The notes: generated by a model not told the origin, from the letters alone. Shown: positions 1 through 9,908, counted from the stretch's first letter. The stretch is DNA of 64,000 nucleotides from Thiocystis violascens (GCA_020721065.1 DYNM01000002.1:111823-175822); one strand, 5' to 3'. Numbers and translations are program-made.

Positions 1-2
1 AT

Positions 3-353
3 CCGGGTCATGCCAAGCGCGTGATGATGGGGGTGTGGTCATTTTTGCGGCAATTTATGTATACGAAATTTGTGATTGTCGTCGATGATGATATTTGTAC
101 CCGCAATTGGCATGATGTTATCTGGGCAATGACAACACGCATGGACCCGGTGCGCGATACGGTAATGATTGAAAATACGCCGATTGATTATTTAGATTTC
201 GCTTCGCCCGTGTCTGGTTTGGGATCAAAAATTGGCTTTGATGCAACCAATAAATGGAATGGCGAAACCAACCGCGAATGGGGACAACCGATAAAAATGG
301 ATGCGGAAGTGCGGGCGCGAGTGGATCAAATCTGGAATACGTTAGGGATTTAA
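3..353 (+). CDS. ubiD: UbiD-family decarboxylase, C-terminal part
   Basis: This is the 3' end of 4-hydroxy-3-polyprenylbenzoate decarboxylase, a prenylated-FMN enzyme of ubiquinone synthesis. The gene begins before the window, and the reading frame is open from base 3. The visible residues carry typical UbiD C-terminal signatures: GHAKRV, then [17 protein letters not shown] followed by an Asp triplet, then [12 protein letters not shown]. The stop at 351-353 is followed at once by a strong hairpin. Only about 116 residues are present, so the active site cannot be judged. UbiD paralogues act on other aromatic acids, but the close match to the ubiquinone enzyme favours ubiD. Confidence 0.9.
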   Translation, partial: PGHAKRVMMGVWSFLRQFMYTKFVIVVDDDICTRNWHDVIWAMTTRMDPVRDTVMIENTPIDYLDFASPVSGLGSKIGFDATNKWNGETNREWGQPIKMDAEVRARVDQIWNTLGI

Positions 354-356
354 TTC

Positions 357-384
357 CCCCTCTTTTTTTATAAAAAAAGAGGGG
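357..384. terminator. Bidirectional intrinsic terminator
   Basis: A perfect 13-bp inverted repeat (CCCCTCTTTTTTT and its complement) surrounds a 2-base loop. Its own T and A runs supply a U-tract in both directions. It lies between the convergent ubiD and ispG genes and probably ends both transcripts. Confidence 0.85.
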
Positions 385-393
385 TTATTTTAT

Positions 394-1626
394 TCAACTG
401 CGTCCATAATGCGCATCAACGTATTCATCAACCATACGCTTGAATTGCTCCGCAATGCCTTCACCTTTTAATGTCGTTACTTTTTCACCATCAATAAATA
501 CCGGCGCGGCAGGATGTTCACCGCTGCCAGGTAAACTAATACCGATATTGGCGTGTTTACTTTCGCCGGGACCATTCACAACGCAGCCCATTACCGCAAC
601 CTGCATCTTCTCCACACCGGGATATTGACTGCGCCACGTTGGCATCTGGTCGCGCAAATACCCTTGAATGTTTTGCGCCAGATGTTGAAACGTATCGCTG
701 GACGTGCGCCCGCAGCCGGGGCAAGCCGTGACCATCGGCGCAAAAGAACGCAGCCCCATCGTTTGTAAAATCTCTTGTGCAACAATCACTTCCCGCGTTC
801 GCGCCTCGCCCGGCGCAGGCGTCAACGAGACGCGAATCGTGTCGCCAATCCCTTCCTGCAACAGCACCGCCAGCGCCGCCGTCGAGCCAACAATCCCTTT
901 TGAACCCATGCCCGCCTCGGTCAAACCGAGATGGAGCGCGTAATCGCTCCGCGCTGCGAGCTGGCGATAAACTGCAATTAAATCCTGTACCCCACTCATT
1001 TTGCAGGACAAAATGATCTGGTCTTGTGATAAACCGATGGCAACCGCACGCTCGGCACTGGAGAGCGCCGATTCCACCATCGCCGCGTGCATCACCGCGC
1101 TCACCTCTCGCGGCGCGGCAGCGCGAGCGTTTTCATCCATCAATCGCGCAATCAATTCCTGATCCAAACTGCCCCAATTGACGCCAATTCGCACCGGACG
1201 CTGATAACGACACGCCAATTCAATCATCGTCGCAAATTGACTATCACGTTTTTCGCCAGTACCGACGTTGCCGGGATTGATGCGATATTTCGCAAGTGCT
1301 TGAGCACACTCAGGATAATCGGTTAATAACCGATGTCCATTGAAATGAAAATCTCCAATCAATGGTACTGTGCAACCCTGCGCATCAAGTGCATCACGAA
1401 TGAAAGGCACTGCTTTAGCTGCGGCTTCGTGATTGACGGTAATTCGCACCAATTCCGAGCCAGCGCGTGCTAAATCAGCAACTTGGCGCACAGTTGCCGC
1501 AATATCAGCAGTGTCCGTATTCGTCATTGATTGAATGACAATTGGATAATTTCCGCCCACCTGAATTGCACCGATAGCGACGGGAATTGTGGCATGGCGA
1601 GTAATTAAAGTTGGCGCTGTATTCAT
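394..1626 (-). CDS. ispG: 4-hydroxy-3-methylbut-2-enyl diphosphate synthase (IspG/GcpE)
   Basis: IspG catalyses the reductive ring opening of methylerythritol cyclodiphosphate, the penultimate step of the MEP isoprenoid pathway, using one [4Fe-4S] cluster. The 410-residue protein is of normal bacterial length. The N-terminal barrel has the IQSMTNT and RITVNHE segments. The cluster cysteines are visible in [13 protein letters not shown] and in [11 protein letters not shown] near residues 305 and 345. The gene stands alone on this strand, converging on ubiD, with no co-directional neighbour closer than 160 bp upstream. Identification is secure. Confidence 0.96.
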   Translation of the reverse strand: MNTAPTLITRHATIPVAIGAIQVGGNYPIVIQSMTNTDTADIAATVRQVADLARAGSELVRITVNHEAAAKAVPFIRDALDAQGCTVPLIGDFHFNGHRLLTDYPECAQALAKYRINPGNVGTGEKRDSQFATMIELACRYQRPVRIGVNWGSLDQELIARLMDENARAAAPREVSAVMHAAMVESALSSAERAVAIGLSQDQIILSCKMSGVQDLIAVYRQLAARSDYALHLGLTEAGMGSKGIVGSTAALAVLLQEGIGDTIRVSLTPAPGEARTREVIVAQEILQTMGLRSFAPMVTACPGCGRTSSDTFQHLAQNIQGYLRDQMPTWRSQYPGVEKMQVAVMGCVVNGPGESKHANIGISLPGSGEHPAAPVFIDGEKVTTLKGEGIAEQFKRMVDEYVDAHYGRS

Positions 1627-1660
1627 AACAAGTTCTGCACATTGATTGGTTGTATGAATT

Positions 1661-1694
1661 CCCCACTTTGAAAAAAGGGGGTGAGTGGTGATTT
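1661..1694. repeat. Partial copy of the CCCCCCTTT...AAAGGGGGG repeat
   Basis: A run CCCCACTTTGAAAAAAGGGGG followed by TGAGTGGTGATTT lies upstream of ispG. It is a degraded relative of the two repeats inside cheA at 16952-16993 and 17346-17387. It forms a short hairpin and could act as a weak terminator. Confidence 0.5.
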
Positions 1695-1786
1695 AAGATG
1701 TCGCATCAAGTATAAACCAGCGCATCATATTTATAAACAGCCGTGCGATTTTTAATCCGCTTGCTTGCAGCAACGATGGTAGTTAT

Positions 1787-3310
1787 TTATTCGTCAGGTT
1801 CTGTCTCATCTAATGAGATATTAAATTGCTCGTCGGTGTTTGCTTTAGCGGCAGTTTTCAACACTGAATGCAGCAGCGGCAAATCAATTAGCTCTCGCTT
1901 TTCAAGCATATCCTGCACGGTCACAATACGAATCACCGGATCATCACGATGAAATAGCACATGATGATAAAAACCAGCATCCAGTGCCTCTTTTTTCATG
2001 TCAGCAGTGGGTTTTTGCAGCGTGATAAAAATGCCCATCACAGCCTTTTCACGAATGCGATCACTATTTAACTTGGCAATGTCACCGCGACCAACTTTGC
2101 CAGATTTGACTTGAAAGACAACGGGCGCGGTGGAATTGGAATCAGTGGCAATATAAACAATGCCATCAATGCCGCGATCTGCGCCCTTCTTTTCATTGAT
2201 GATCGCGTGATTCTTGCTGTAAGTTAATACTGCCCATTTTTCAAACTCTTTGCGCACCCGATCATCTTTTTTATTCGCCAACGCAATCGCTGATTCCATA
2301 TCACGCGGAATGCCGTTTAACGTGATCGTATTCAGAACATCAGCACCAAACTGGTCTTCTAGCCGTTTCAGAATAACGGCAATGCTCTGATAAGTAATAT
2401 CAATTCCAAGCCACTGGCGATTTAATCGCTGCGCAACCGCAACGGTCGTACCGCAACCGCAATACGCATCCAAAATCACATCGCCCTCATTACTGCTGGC
2501 TTGAATAATGCGCTCCAATAACGCCTCTGGCTTTTGCGTGGGATAACCGAGGCGTTCTTTAGCAGCAGGATTGAGTGCTTGTAAATCTGTCCACCAGTCA
2601 TTTGGCAAAACTCCTTTACTTAAAAAATAACGATATTCCTTTCCATTTTTTATATTTCTTTGATATTTTCGTCCTTTTTCATCAACTAATACTGGTTCGT
2701 GCATTGTAGATGTATCTCTAGGCACAGATGCGCCATCATAAGAAAACAAAAATTTACTAGATTTTGTATACCAAAATATCGTGTCATGTTTTCTAGGAAA
2801 CCCTGTTTTTGATCTTCCACCAGTGTCATAACACCAAACAATCTCATTCTTAAAATCGCCACCCCGCGCACAAAACACGCTATCTAAAATCAGCTTCAAA
2901 TAATGCGACGCGGTGGGATCGCAATGCAGATAAAAGCTGCCGGTTGGTTTTAATACACGCTGAATCTCATTCACCCGCTGCGTCATGCTTACTAAATAGG
3001 ATAACAAGCCGCTGCGCCCTAACACTGCATCCAATCCCTTGAGCAATTCAATGGTCTGGCGCGTATAACGTCCGCCTTCATTGCCAATGATCTCCATTAA
3101 AGCGCGATCCGCCAACGCATTCCACGTCCAAGTATCAATAAATGCTTGCGCTTGCGCCTGATCTTCCTTGCCGACATTGGTATAAATTTGAAAATAATTG
3201 CGCTTGGAATTAAACGGCGGGTCGATGTAACATAAATCAATGCTGTCTTTTTCAATTTTGTTGCGCAGCACGTCTAAATTATCGCCATAATATAGTTCGT
3301 TGTTATTCAT
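1787..3310 (-). CDS. DNA methyltransferase fused to a C-terminal Mrr-like nuclease domain
   Basis: The first about 320 of 507 residues are a beta-class amino-methyltransferase (N6-adenine or N4-cytosine). Motif IV appears early as DPPF (residues 30-33), and the AdoMet motif comes late as DAYCGCGTTV (281-290), preceded by YPTQKPEALLERII. The tail, about 350-480, looks like a PD-(D/E)xK fold of the Mrr type: GADRGIDGIVY gives an Asp at 382, and VFQVKSGKV gives a Gln-x-Lys at 400-402. It could therefore be a single-chain modification-restriction enzyme, or a methyltransferase whose tail only binds DNA. No separate endonuclease or specificity gene is adjacent. The methylated base and recognition site cannot be read from sequence. 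The methyltransferase call is firm and the nuclease call is inference. Confidence 0.85.
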   Translation of the reverse strand: MNNNELYYGDNLDVLRNKIEKDSIDLCYIDPPFNSKRNYFQIYTNVGKEDQAQAQAFIDTWTWNALADRALMEIIGNEGGRYTRQTIELLKGLDAVLGRSGLLSYLVSMTQRVNEIQRVLKPTGSFYLHCDPTASHYLKLILDSVFCARGGDFKNEIVWCYDTGGRSKTGFPRKHDTIFWYTKSSKFLFSYDGASVPRDTSTMHEPVLVDEKGRKYQRNIKNGKEYRYFLSKGVLPNDWWTDLQALNPAAKERLGYPTQKPEALLERIIQASSNEGDVILDAYCGCGTTVAVAQRLNRQWLGIDITYQSIAVILKRLEDQFGADVLNTITLNGIPRDMESAIALANKKDDRVRKEFEKWAVLTYSKNHAIINEKKGADRGIDGIVYIATDSNSTAPVVFQVKSGKVGRGDIAKLNSDRIREKAVMGIFITLQKPTADMKKEALDAGFYHHVLFHRDDPVIRIVTVQDMLEKRELIDLPLLHSVLKTAAKANTDEQFNISLDETEPDE

Positions 3311-3365
3311 GTGCTTTACCGTGTTGTTGATAAAATTGCCGCTGCTGCTAACAACGGCATAATAA

Positions 3366-3393
3366 GGTTAATTTCAGTATAACTGAATTAACC
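3366..3393. promoter_or_regulatory. 12-bp-arm palindrome upstream of the methyltransferase
   Basis: GGTTAATT(T)CAGT and ACTGAATTAACC form an inverted repeat around ATA, with one bulged T. It sits 56 bp upstream of the methyltransferase start and about 20 bp downstream of the NUDIX stop. It could be an operator for the restriction gene or a weak terminator for the NUDIX gene. There is no U-tract. Confidence 0.35.
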
Positions 3394-3415
3394 CATTAGC
3401 GAAAAATTGCGGTGA

Positions 3416-4273
3416 TTATTCTGGCAGTTTGACGCGCAAACCGCGCACCAATTCTAAATAATCCGGCTCTTCTGGTGTTATTAAACCGTGTCGAATCAGA
3501 AAATCAATAATGACCAAATTACAATTCAATTTGAATTGATCGCTATCTCGCACCAATTCCAGCACTTCCTCAACCGGCATTCGCACAAAACTCTCCACTT
3601 CACCATCGGTGCAGCGCGGCACAAAATCTTCTGGCAATTCAAGGTCATAGCAATACATCACATCTGGTTTCAAGCCTCGCGCCGAGTCTTGGCAATAACT
3701 CACCGCGCCAACTGCGACCGCCTGATCCGCCAATTTCGCCGCCATTCCCGCCTCTTCCGCGCATTCTTTGCGCAAATTGTCTGCCAAACTCAATCCCGCT
3801 GGCAGCCCGCCGGCCACGAGATGATCGAGACAATTGGGATAATGTCGCCGATTCGCCGCCCGTCGCCCCACCCATAGCTCCAACCCGTGCCCGGTGCGGA
3901 CAAAACCGTTGAGATGTTGCCCAAACGCACGCATTCCAAAGAATGGCGCGGCCGCCCGATCAATCAAACAACGCGCCTGCTCGCGGGTGCTCGCCGTCAC
4001 CGGATACAGCTCGCCGTGCTGATGTGTGATCAGCTCCTGTGCGGCGAAATCAGCGACTATGGCGGCTAAAAGCGCCGAACGTGCGGCGAAGTCAGCAGGA
4101 GCACCGTACCAATGCACGGCTGCTAACGTCACTTCAAACTGCTGTGGCCAGCGCCGCAATTGTTCTGCCGCTGCTGGGCGCAGGCTGCCGATGCGCTCAC
4201 CGTTGAGATAAAACGGTAAAAACTGTTCTGAATTCCAAGTATTACAAGCACGGAGCTTGTCAAGAAATGACAT
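3416..4273 (-). CDS. NUDIX hydrolase of the DUF4743 / thiamine-pyrophosphokinase-related type
   Basis: The protein has about 285 residues. An N-terminal DUF4743-like region (FLPFYLNGERIGSLRP) precedes a NUDIX box near residues 165-190 that reads GGLPAGLSLADNLRKECAEE. The RExxEE core is present as KECAEEAG, but the first Glu of the classical box (Gx5E) is replaced by Leu. Members of this family hydrolyse nucleoside-diphosphate derivatives, including thiamine diphosphate analogues in yeast relatives; the substrate here is unknown. ATG at 4273 is preferred to the in-frame GTG at 4285. It is divergent from ilvD. Confidence 0.85.
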   Translation of the reverse strand: MSFLDKLRACNTWNSEQFLPFYLNGERIGSLRPAAAEQLRRWPQQFEVTLAAVHWYGAPADFAARSALLAAIVADFAAQELITHQHGELYPVTASTREQARCLIDRAAAPFFGMRAFGQHLNGFVRTGHGLELWVGRRAANRRHYPNCLDHLVAGGLPAGLSLADNLRKECAEEAGMAAKLADQAVAVGAVSYCQDSARGLKPDVMYCYDLELPEDFVPRCTDGEVESFVRMPVEEVLELVRDSDQFKLNCNLVIIDFLIRHGLITPEEPDYLELVRGLRVKLPE

Positions 4274-4389
4274 ATTGACCACCACTGAAAGTTATACAAT
4301 TGATGAAAAAAATGGCGAGGAATACCCGTTAAAAGCGTTATCCCGTATCCTTGAATATGATGTCTTACTTTTCAACAGGACTGACTACT

Positions 4390-6240
4390 ATGCCGCATTA
4401 TCGTTCACACACGACCACTCACGGGCGCAATATGGCTGGAGCTCGCGCCTTATGGCGAGCAACTGGCATGACTGATGCCGATTTTAATAAGCCAATTATT
4501 GCCGTTGTCAATTCGTTCACGCAATTCGTGCCTGGTCACGTTCATTTGAAAGATTTGGGACAACTCATTGCGCGTCAAATTGAAGCTGCGGGTGGCGTCG
4601 CAAAAGAGTTTAATACCATTGCCATTGATGATGGAATTGCAATGGGACACGGCGGAATGCTTTATTCATTGCCGTCGCGTGATTTAATTGCAGATTCGGT
4701 GGAATACATGGCAAATGCGCATTGTGCTGATGCGCTGGTGTGTTTATCCAATTGCGATAAAATCACGCCCGGCATGTTAATGGCGTCACTGCGTTTGAAC
4801 ATTCCAACGGTATTTATTTCCGGCGGACCAATGGAAGCGGGAAAGATATTGCGCAGCGATGGTGAACATGCACTCGATTTAATTGATGCCATGATTGCAG
4901 CGGCTAATCCGAATGAAAGTGATGCCGATGTTGCGCAATTAGAACGCTCGGCGTGCCCGACTTGCGGTTCCTGCTCCGGCATGTTTACTGCCAATTCCAT
5001 GAATTGTTTAATTGAAGCACTTGGTTTTGGTTTACCCGGCAATGGTTCATTACTCGCCACTCACGCTGAACGCGAAACGCTATTTTTAGAAGCTGGGCGT
5101 TTAATTGTCGAATTGACGCGCCGTTATTATGAACAGGATGATGCCAGCGTCTTGCCGCGTTCAATTGCCAGCTTTGCCGCTTTTGAAAATGCAATGAGTT
5201 TAGATATTGCAATGGGCGGCTCCACCAATACGGTATTGCATTTATTAGCGGCGGCGCACGAAGCGGGCGTTCATTTCACAATGGCCGATATTGATCGCCT
5301 CAGTCGGCAGGTACCCAATTTATGTAAAGTTGCACCCGCAACGCAGCTTTTTCATATGGAAGATGTGCATCGGGCGGGTGGCGTCATTGGAATTTTGGGT
5401 GAATTAGATCGCGCCGGATTGCTGCACCGTGATTGCCAAACCGTGCATTCCGCGACGCTCGGCGCGGCGCTGGCAGAATGGGATATTGCTGGAAAAACAG
5501 CAACTTCGACTGCGCAGCACCGGTATCTCGCCGCACCCGGCGGAGTGCCGACGCAGGTCGCGTTCAGCCAACATGCGCAGTGGGCGACGTTGGATGTGGA
5601 TCGTGCGGCGGGATGTATTCGTGATGTAAATCATGCGTATAGCCGCGACGGTGGGTTGGCGGTGCTGTTTGGCAATCTGGCGGCAGATGGCTGCATCGTC
5701 AAAACGGCGGGCGTTGATGCGGCAAACCTGACGTTTACCGGCCCGGCGCGGATTTTTGAAAGCCAAGAGGACGCAGTAAACGCAATTCTTACTGAGCAAA
5801 TTCAAGCTGGTGATGTCGTGATCATTCGCTATGAAGGGCCAAAAGGTGGGCCTGGAATGCAGGAAATGCTTTATCCAACCAGCTATTTGAAATCAAAAGG
5901 ATTGGGTAAAGCCTGCGCATTGATTACTGATGGACGGTTTTCGGGTGGTACTTCAGGATTATCAATTGGGCATGTGTCACCAGAAGCAGCGGAAGGTGGC
6001 GTGATTGGTTTAATTGAAAACGGCGATCAAATCGCAATTGATATTCCAGCGCGACGAATTGAAGTGCTGCTTGATGATGAGACGTTAGCGGCGCGGCGCA
6101 ATGCAATGTTGGCGCGAGGTACGGCGGCATGGCAACCACTGGCGCGAGAGCGTGAAGTGTCAGCGGCGCTGCGGGCGTATGCGGCAATGACCACCAGCGC
6201 AGCACATGGCGCAGTGCGCGATGTTGCGCAATTGCGATAA
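4390..6240 (+). CDS. ilvD: Dihydroxy-acid dehydratase (IlvD)
   Basis: IlvD converts 2,3-dihydroxy-3-methylvalerate and dihydroxyisovalerate to the 2-keto acids of isoleucine and valine synthesis. The 616-residue protein follows the enterobacterial enzyme closely from its first residues ([17 protein letters not shown]). Iron-sulfur ligands are visible in SNCDKITPG and in [19 protein letters not shown]. The catalytic and substrate motifs [11 protein letters not shown] and [10 protein letters not shown] are intact. An upstream in-frame ATG at 4351 would add 13 residues, but the ATG at 4390 matches the family start and has an AGGA box before it. The gene is monocistronic and ends in a hairpin. 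Confidence 0.97.
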   Translation: MPHYRSHTTTHGRNMAGARALWRATGMTDADFNKPIIAVVNSFTQFVPGHVHLKDLGQLIARQIEAAGGVAKEFNTIAIDDGIAMGHGGMLYSLPSRDLIADSVEYMANAHCADALVCLSNCDKITPGMLMASLRLNIPTVFISGGPMEAGKILRSDGEHALDLIDAMIAAANPNESDADVAQLERSACPTCGSCSGMFTANSMNCLIEALGFGLPGNGSLLATHAERETLFLEAGRLIVELTRRYYEQDDASVLPRSIASFAAFENAMSLDIAMGGSTNTVLHLLAAAHEAGVHFTMADIDRLSRQVPNLCKVAPATQLFHMEDVHRAGGVIGILGELDRAGLLHRDCQTVHSATLGAALAEWDIAGKTATSTAQHRYLAAPGGVPTQVAFSQHAQWATLDVDRAAGCIRDVNHAYSRDGGLAVLFGNLAADGCIVKTAGVDAANLTFTGPARIFESQEDAVNAILTEQIQAGDVVIIRYEGPKGGPGMQEMLYPTSYLKSKGLGKACALITDGRFSGGTSGLSIGHVSPEAAEGGVIGLIENGDQIAIDIPARRIEVLLDDETLAARRNAMLARGTAAWQPLAREREVSAALRAYAAMTTSAAHGAVRDVAQLR

Positions 6241-6248
6241 ACTGATTG

Positions 6249-6271
6249 AACCCCCTTTTATAAAGGGGGTT
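6249..6271 (+). terminator. Intrinsic terminator after ilvD
   Basis: AACCCCCTTT pairs with AAAGGGGGTT around a TAT loop, and the right arm runs into TTATTT. It starts 8 bp after the ilvD stop. Confidence 0.8.
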
Positions 6272-6315
6272 TTATTTCTAATAGTTCATTAAAACGAATT
6301 GATTGGAGCATAACA

Positions 6316-8745
6316 ATGACGGATACGGATGACAACACATTAGAACATGATGCCGCACCAGCAGCAGATGACAACACTTTAGAACATGATGCTGCGTCAA
6401 TAGCAGATGATTCCATTCAAATCGCCCGCGCTAATGATGTATTGCCCACTGAAATTCATTTATTGCCAGTTGCTTCACGTCCATTCTTTCCGGGGCAAGC
6501 CGTGCCGTTAATGATGGATGCAGCACATTGGACTGCGACCATGCGTGCAGTTGCCGATACGGAGCATAAAATACTCGGCGTGGTATTAGTGAATAGTGAC
6601 ACGTCAGAAGAAGCCACACCGATAAATTTTCGCGCAATTGGCACCGTGTGTCGGGTGCATCGCATTCATCAACAAGATGAGCATTTGCAGGTATTGGTTG
6701 AATGCTTGCAACGGTTTCGGATTGCCGATTGGGTGAATGGCGCAGTGCCATTTTATGCGCGTGTCACCTATTTACCAGAACCCAGCGGAACGCCAAGTCC
6801 AGATGTCAAGGCTTATGCAATGGCGGTAATTAACACCATTAAAGAATTGCTGCCGCTCAATCCGCTGTATGTTGAAGAACTGCGGATGTTTTTAGATCGA
6901 TTTGGCCCGGATGATCCATCGCATCTATCTGATTTTGCAGCAAGTTTGACGACCGCCAACAAAGATCAGTTACAAGAAGTGTTGGAATTAGTGCCGCTGT
7001 TGTCGCGGATGGAAAAGGTGCTGGTGCTCTTAAATAACGAACTCGAACTCGCTCGCGCCCAGCAAAAAATTCGGCGCACAGTTGAAGAAAAGATGCACAA
7101 ACAGCAGCGTGAATTCTTTTTACGCGAGCAGATGAAGGCGATTCAAAAAGAGCTTGGTATTGCTAAAGATGATCGCACTGCTGAAATTGATAAATTCCAA
7201 ACGCGCTTAAAAGGTTTGGTATTGACTGAGCAGGCACAAAAGCGGGTCGATGAAGAACTAGAAAAGATGGGCATGTTAGAAACTGGCTCGCCAGAATATG
7301 CCGTCACGCGCAACTATTTGGATTGGATCACGCTGTTGCCTTGGGGCAAACATTCTAAAGATAAGCTGGATTTGAAGCGGGCGCGGCGCGTTCTTGACCG
7401 CGATCATTATGGTTTGGCAGATGTGAAAGATCGGATTCTTGAATTTCTCGCCGTGGGGATTCACAAGGGTGAAATTGCGGGGTCGATTATTTTATTAGTT
7501 GGGCCGCCGGGTGTTGGTAAAACCTCAATTGGACGTTCTATTGCAGATGCGTTAGGACGACGTTTTTATCGCTTTTCAGTCGGTGGTATCCGCGATGAAG
7601 CGGAGATTAAAGGGCATCGTCGTACCTATATCGGTGCAATGCCGGGTAAGTTTTTGCAGGCAGTAAAAGATGCGGAAACTGCCAATCCGGTGATCTTGCT
7701 AGATGAGATTGATAAAGTTGGCGCGTCTTATCATGGCGATCCCGCATCTGCATTATTAGAAGTGCTTGATCCAGAGCAGAATGTTGATTTTCTCGATCAT
7801 TATTTAGATTTGCGTTTTGATCTATCTAAAGTGCTGTTTGTTTGCACAGCGAACCAATTAGATACCATTCCAGCACCGTTATTAGATCGGATGGAGGTGA
7901 TTCAATTATCGGGCTACATCGCGGAGGAAAAACTCCAAATTGCGAAAAAGTATCTTTTGCCACGGCAATTGGAACGCGCCGGTTTGAATAAAGACACGGT
8001 GAAATTAGATACCGCAACGTTGCGCACGTTAATTGATGGTTATGCGCGTGATGCGGGAGTGCGACGTTTGGAAAAACAACTCGGTAAAATTGTGCGCAAA
8101 GTGGCGGTGCGTTTATTGGAAGGTACGGTCGCACCGTTGACAATTAGTGCTGCGCAATTGCCGGATTATCTCGGCGGCGCGGTGTTCCGCGATGAGCGCA
8201 AATTGACCGGACCTGGCGTGGTTACAGGCTTGGCGTGGACGGCAATGGGCGGGGCGACGTTGTCGATTGAAGCGGCACGAACACACAGTTTTAATCGCGG
8301 CTTTAAGCTCACCGGTCAACTCGGCGATGTGATGAAAGAATCGGCCGAAATTGCGTATGGATATTTAGTAAGTCATGCGCAGCAATTTGGTGTTGATCCC
8401 GTATTTTTTGAGACGGCATTTATTCATGTTCATGTCCCAGCGGGCGCAACGCCTAAAGATGGTCCATCGGCAGGTATTACATTGGTGAGTGCGTTATTGT
8501 CATTAGCTCTTAATCGACCAGTGCGGCGTATTGCAATGACCGGCGAAATCACTTTAACAGGTGAGGTATTTCCGGTGGGTGGTATTCGGGAGAAATTGAT
8601 TGCAGCGCGTCGTGCAAAAATTAAAGAAATCATTTTGCCGGCAGACAATCGCAGCGATTTTGATGAAGTGCCAGAGCACGTTCGCAAGGGCTTGAAAGTA
8701 CATTTTGCTTCGCGTTATGAAGACGTGTTGCCGTTGCTGTTTTAA
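6316..8745 (+). CDS. lon: ATP-dependent Lon protease
   Basis: Lon is a cytosolic hexameric AAA+ serine protease that degrades damaged and regulatory proteins. The 809 residues contain the N-terminal substrate domain (LLPVASRPFFPGQAVPL), Walker A GPPGVGKTS, Walker B VILLDEIDK, and the proteolytic Ser in PKDGPSAG with the catalytic Lys downstream. A GGAG box 7 bp before ATG 6316 supports this start. The first about 35 residues are an acidic extension made of a 13-residue tandem duplication, which ordinary Lon proteins lack. The gene ends beside a palindromic repeat that may stop transcription. Confidence 0.96.
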   Translation: MTDTDDNTLEHDAAPAADDNTLEHDAASIADDSIQIARANDVLPTEIHLLPVASRPFFPGQAVPLMMDAAHWTATMRAVADTEHKILGVVLVNSDTSEEATPINFRAIGTVCRVHRIHQQDEHLQVLVECLQRFRIADWVNGAVPFYARVTYLPEPSGTPSPDVKAYAMAVINTIKELLPLNPLYVEELRMFLDRFGPDDPSHLSDFAASLTTANKDQLQEVLELVPLLSRMEKVLVLLNNELELARAQQKIRRTVEEKMHKQQREFFLREQMKAIQKELGIAKDDRTAEIDKFQTRLKGLVLTEQAQKRVDEELEKMGMLETGSPEYAVTRNYLDWITLLPWGKHSKDKLDLKRARRVLDRDHYGLADVKDRILEFLAVGIHKGEIAGSIILLVGPPGVGKTSIGRSIADALGRRFYRFSVGGIRDEAEIKGHRRTYIGAMPGKFLQAVKDAETANPVILLDEIDKVGASYHGDPASALLEVLDPEQNVDFLDHYLDLRFDLSKVLFVCTANQLDTIPAPLLDRMEVIQLSGYIAEEKLQIAKKYLLPRQLERAGLNKDTVKLDTATLRTLIDGYARDAGVRRLEKQLGKIVRKVAVRLLEGTVAPLTISAAQLPDYLGGAVFRDERKLTGPGVVTGLAWTAMGGATLSIEAARTHSFNRGFKLTGQLGDVMKESAEIAYGYLVSHAQQFGVDPVFFETAFIHVHVPAGATPKDGPSAGITLVSALLSLALNRPVRRIAMTGEITLTGEVFPVGGIREKLIAARRAKIKEIILPADNRSDFDEVPEHVRKGLKVHFASRYEDVLPLLF
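6328..6405 (+). repeat. 39-bp tandem duplication inside the lon 5' end
   Basis: Two consecutive 39-bp units start with GATGACAACAC, and a third begins as GATGA. They encode DDNTLEHDAAPAA and DDNTLEHDAASIA. A few silent and non-silent differences show that the duplication is not brand new. Confidence 0.8.
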
Positions 8746-8748
8746 TGG

Positions 8749-8884
8749 TAGGTTGGGTTGACAGCGTCAACCCAACTGAATTGCTGAGATATAAAAATTG
8801 TGCCGCTTTGATAATGACGGGTATTTAATTGCGGTGATGTTAGTTTCATTTGTTGGGTTGCCAACAGCGGCAACCCAACCTACA
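8749..8884. repeat. Composite palindromic element, copy 1
   Basis: A palindrome GTTGGGTTGAC-AGC-GTCAACCCAAC (8752-8776) and a second one, GTTGGGTTGCC-AACAGC-GGCAACCCAAC (8852-8879), are separated by about 75 bp. The same pair occurs inverted at 56963-57093, and part of the spacer (AACATCACCGC) is shared. This makes it a dispersed unit resembling a BIME or a non-autonomous element. It lies between lon and the SIR2-like gene. Confidence 0.75.
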
Positions 8885-8885
8885 A

Positions 8886-9716
8886 TTAAGCCGCTAATAA
8901 ATCCGCGACATCTGCTTCAATAATCACAACATCTTTTTTCTCACAAAAGCGCCGTTCTTTATCCGTTGGTTCTGGAATAAGCACCCAGCCTGCTGGTGAT
9001 GCCGCAGCGTTATAAATCATATCCGACATAATCATCCGCTCGGTATCGCGTTGAAAGCGCAAACCAATAAATAGATAGCGTTTGCCAATTCGCAGCGTTT
9101 TCACCACATCGGGAATTGCAAATCCGCCCATCAATTCGGTGATGTAATCCACATAATCGGCATCAGACGCAATATAAGTCGGATCAGGACGCGGACTTCC
9201 CATTGGTTTGAATAGAATTGGTAATGTCGAATCAATCGCTTGCTGCGTTATTTCGTGATAACGCTCGCCATCGTAATGATGCAGCCGAAACCGATAATCC
9301 GTGCCGCCGGTGCGAGCGATGCCGCGAATCAAGGTGTGCGGAATATCTGCATAAGAATCTTGCAGTTGGGTGTCGCGGTTGATGTCGATGACATACGGCG
9401 GGCGGATGTGTTGCAGCCAATCGTGCAGCGGCGCTCGCGTCCACACGCGCTGGTTATAAGTGGTCTCCAAAAAACGATGCACGGCAGAGCGTCCGCGTTT
9501 CAATTCGACATTCATCGCAGCGCGGGGAAATTCCCACATCAGGCGCGGAGCCATTGGTTTGCCGTCATTCATGGCGATGATGAGGCTGTCGCTGTCGGCG
9601 GGAATCGGCGCAGCGGTGACGGGATCGACTGCGCCGGTTAATGCGCCAGCGCCGAGATAGGGCACGAGCGTGCCGGCGGCGACTTCTTGCACGAGCTGGT
9701 TGAGAATGGTGGACAT
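8886..9716 (-). CDS. SIR2-like domain protein
   Basis: This 276-residue protein has the Rossmann-like NAD-binding opening of the SIR2_2 group (LVPYLGAGAL, residues about 17-26), then PILFKPMGS and LFIGLRFQRDTERMI in the C-terminal half. Those segments correspond to the SIR2-like core in which a loop binds the nicotinamide ribose. No membrane segment or second domain is visible. Related domains occur as NADases in antiphage systems such as Thoeris and as stand-alone proteins of unknown role. No recognisable defence partner is adjacent: lon and rpe flank it. The fold assignment is fairly secure; the function is not known. Confidence 0.7.
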   Translation of the reverse strand: MSTILNQLVQEVAAGTLVPYLGAGALTGAVDPVTAAPIPADSDSLIIAMNDGKPMAPRLMWEFPRAAMNVELKRGRSAVHRFLETTYNQRVWTRAPLHDWLQHIRPPYVIDINRDTQLQDSYADIPHTLIRGIARTGGTDYRFRLHHYDGERYHEITQQAIDSTLPILFKPMGSPRPDPTYIASDADYVDYITELMGGFAIPDVVKTLRIGKRYLFIGLRFQRDTERMIMSDMIYNAAASPAGWVLIPEPTDKERRFCEKKDVVIIEADVADLLAA

Positions 9717-9908
9717 CTGCGCGGTTATTCCTCAATAAATGCGTATTTGCGATAAACAGCAACATCTGCGCCATGATCGGTAACAACTGCGGTGCGGTGA
9801 AAATATCAGCCCATTCAGTTAGAGTTTCGTGCTTTCTTAAACCCAGCCAACGATTGCTCTGTCGCGCCAATTGAGCGCCGCAGCCTGTCCATTTCATAAG
9901 GAAATCTC

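Noticed and set aside
4286..4389. ilv leader peptide or attenuator
   Set aside because: No run of branched-chain codons or terminator pair could be seen upstream of ilvD.
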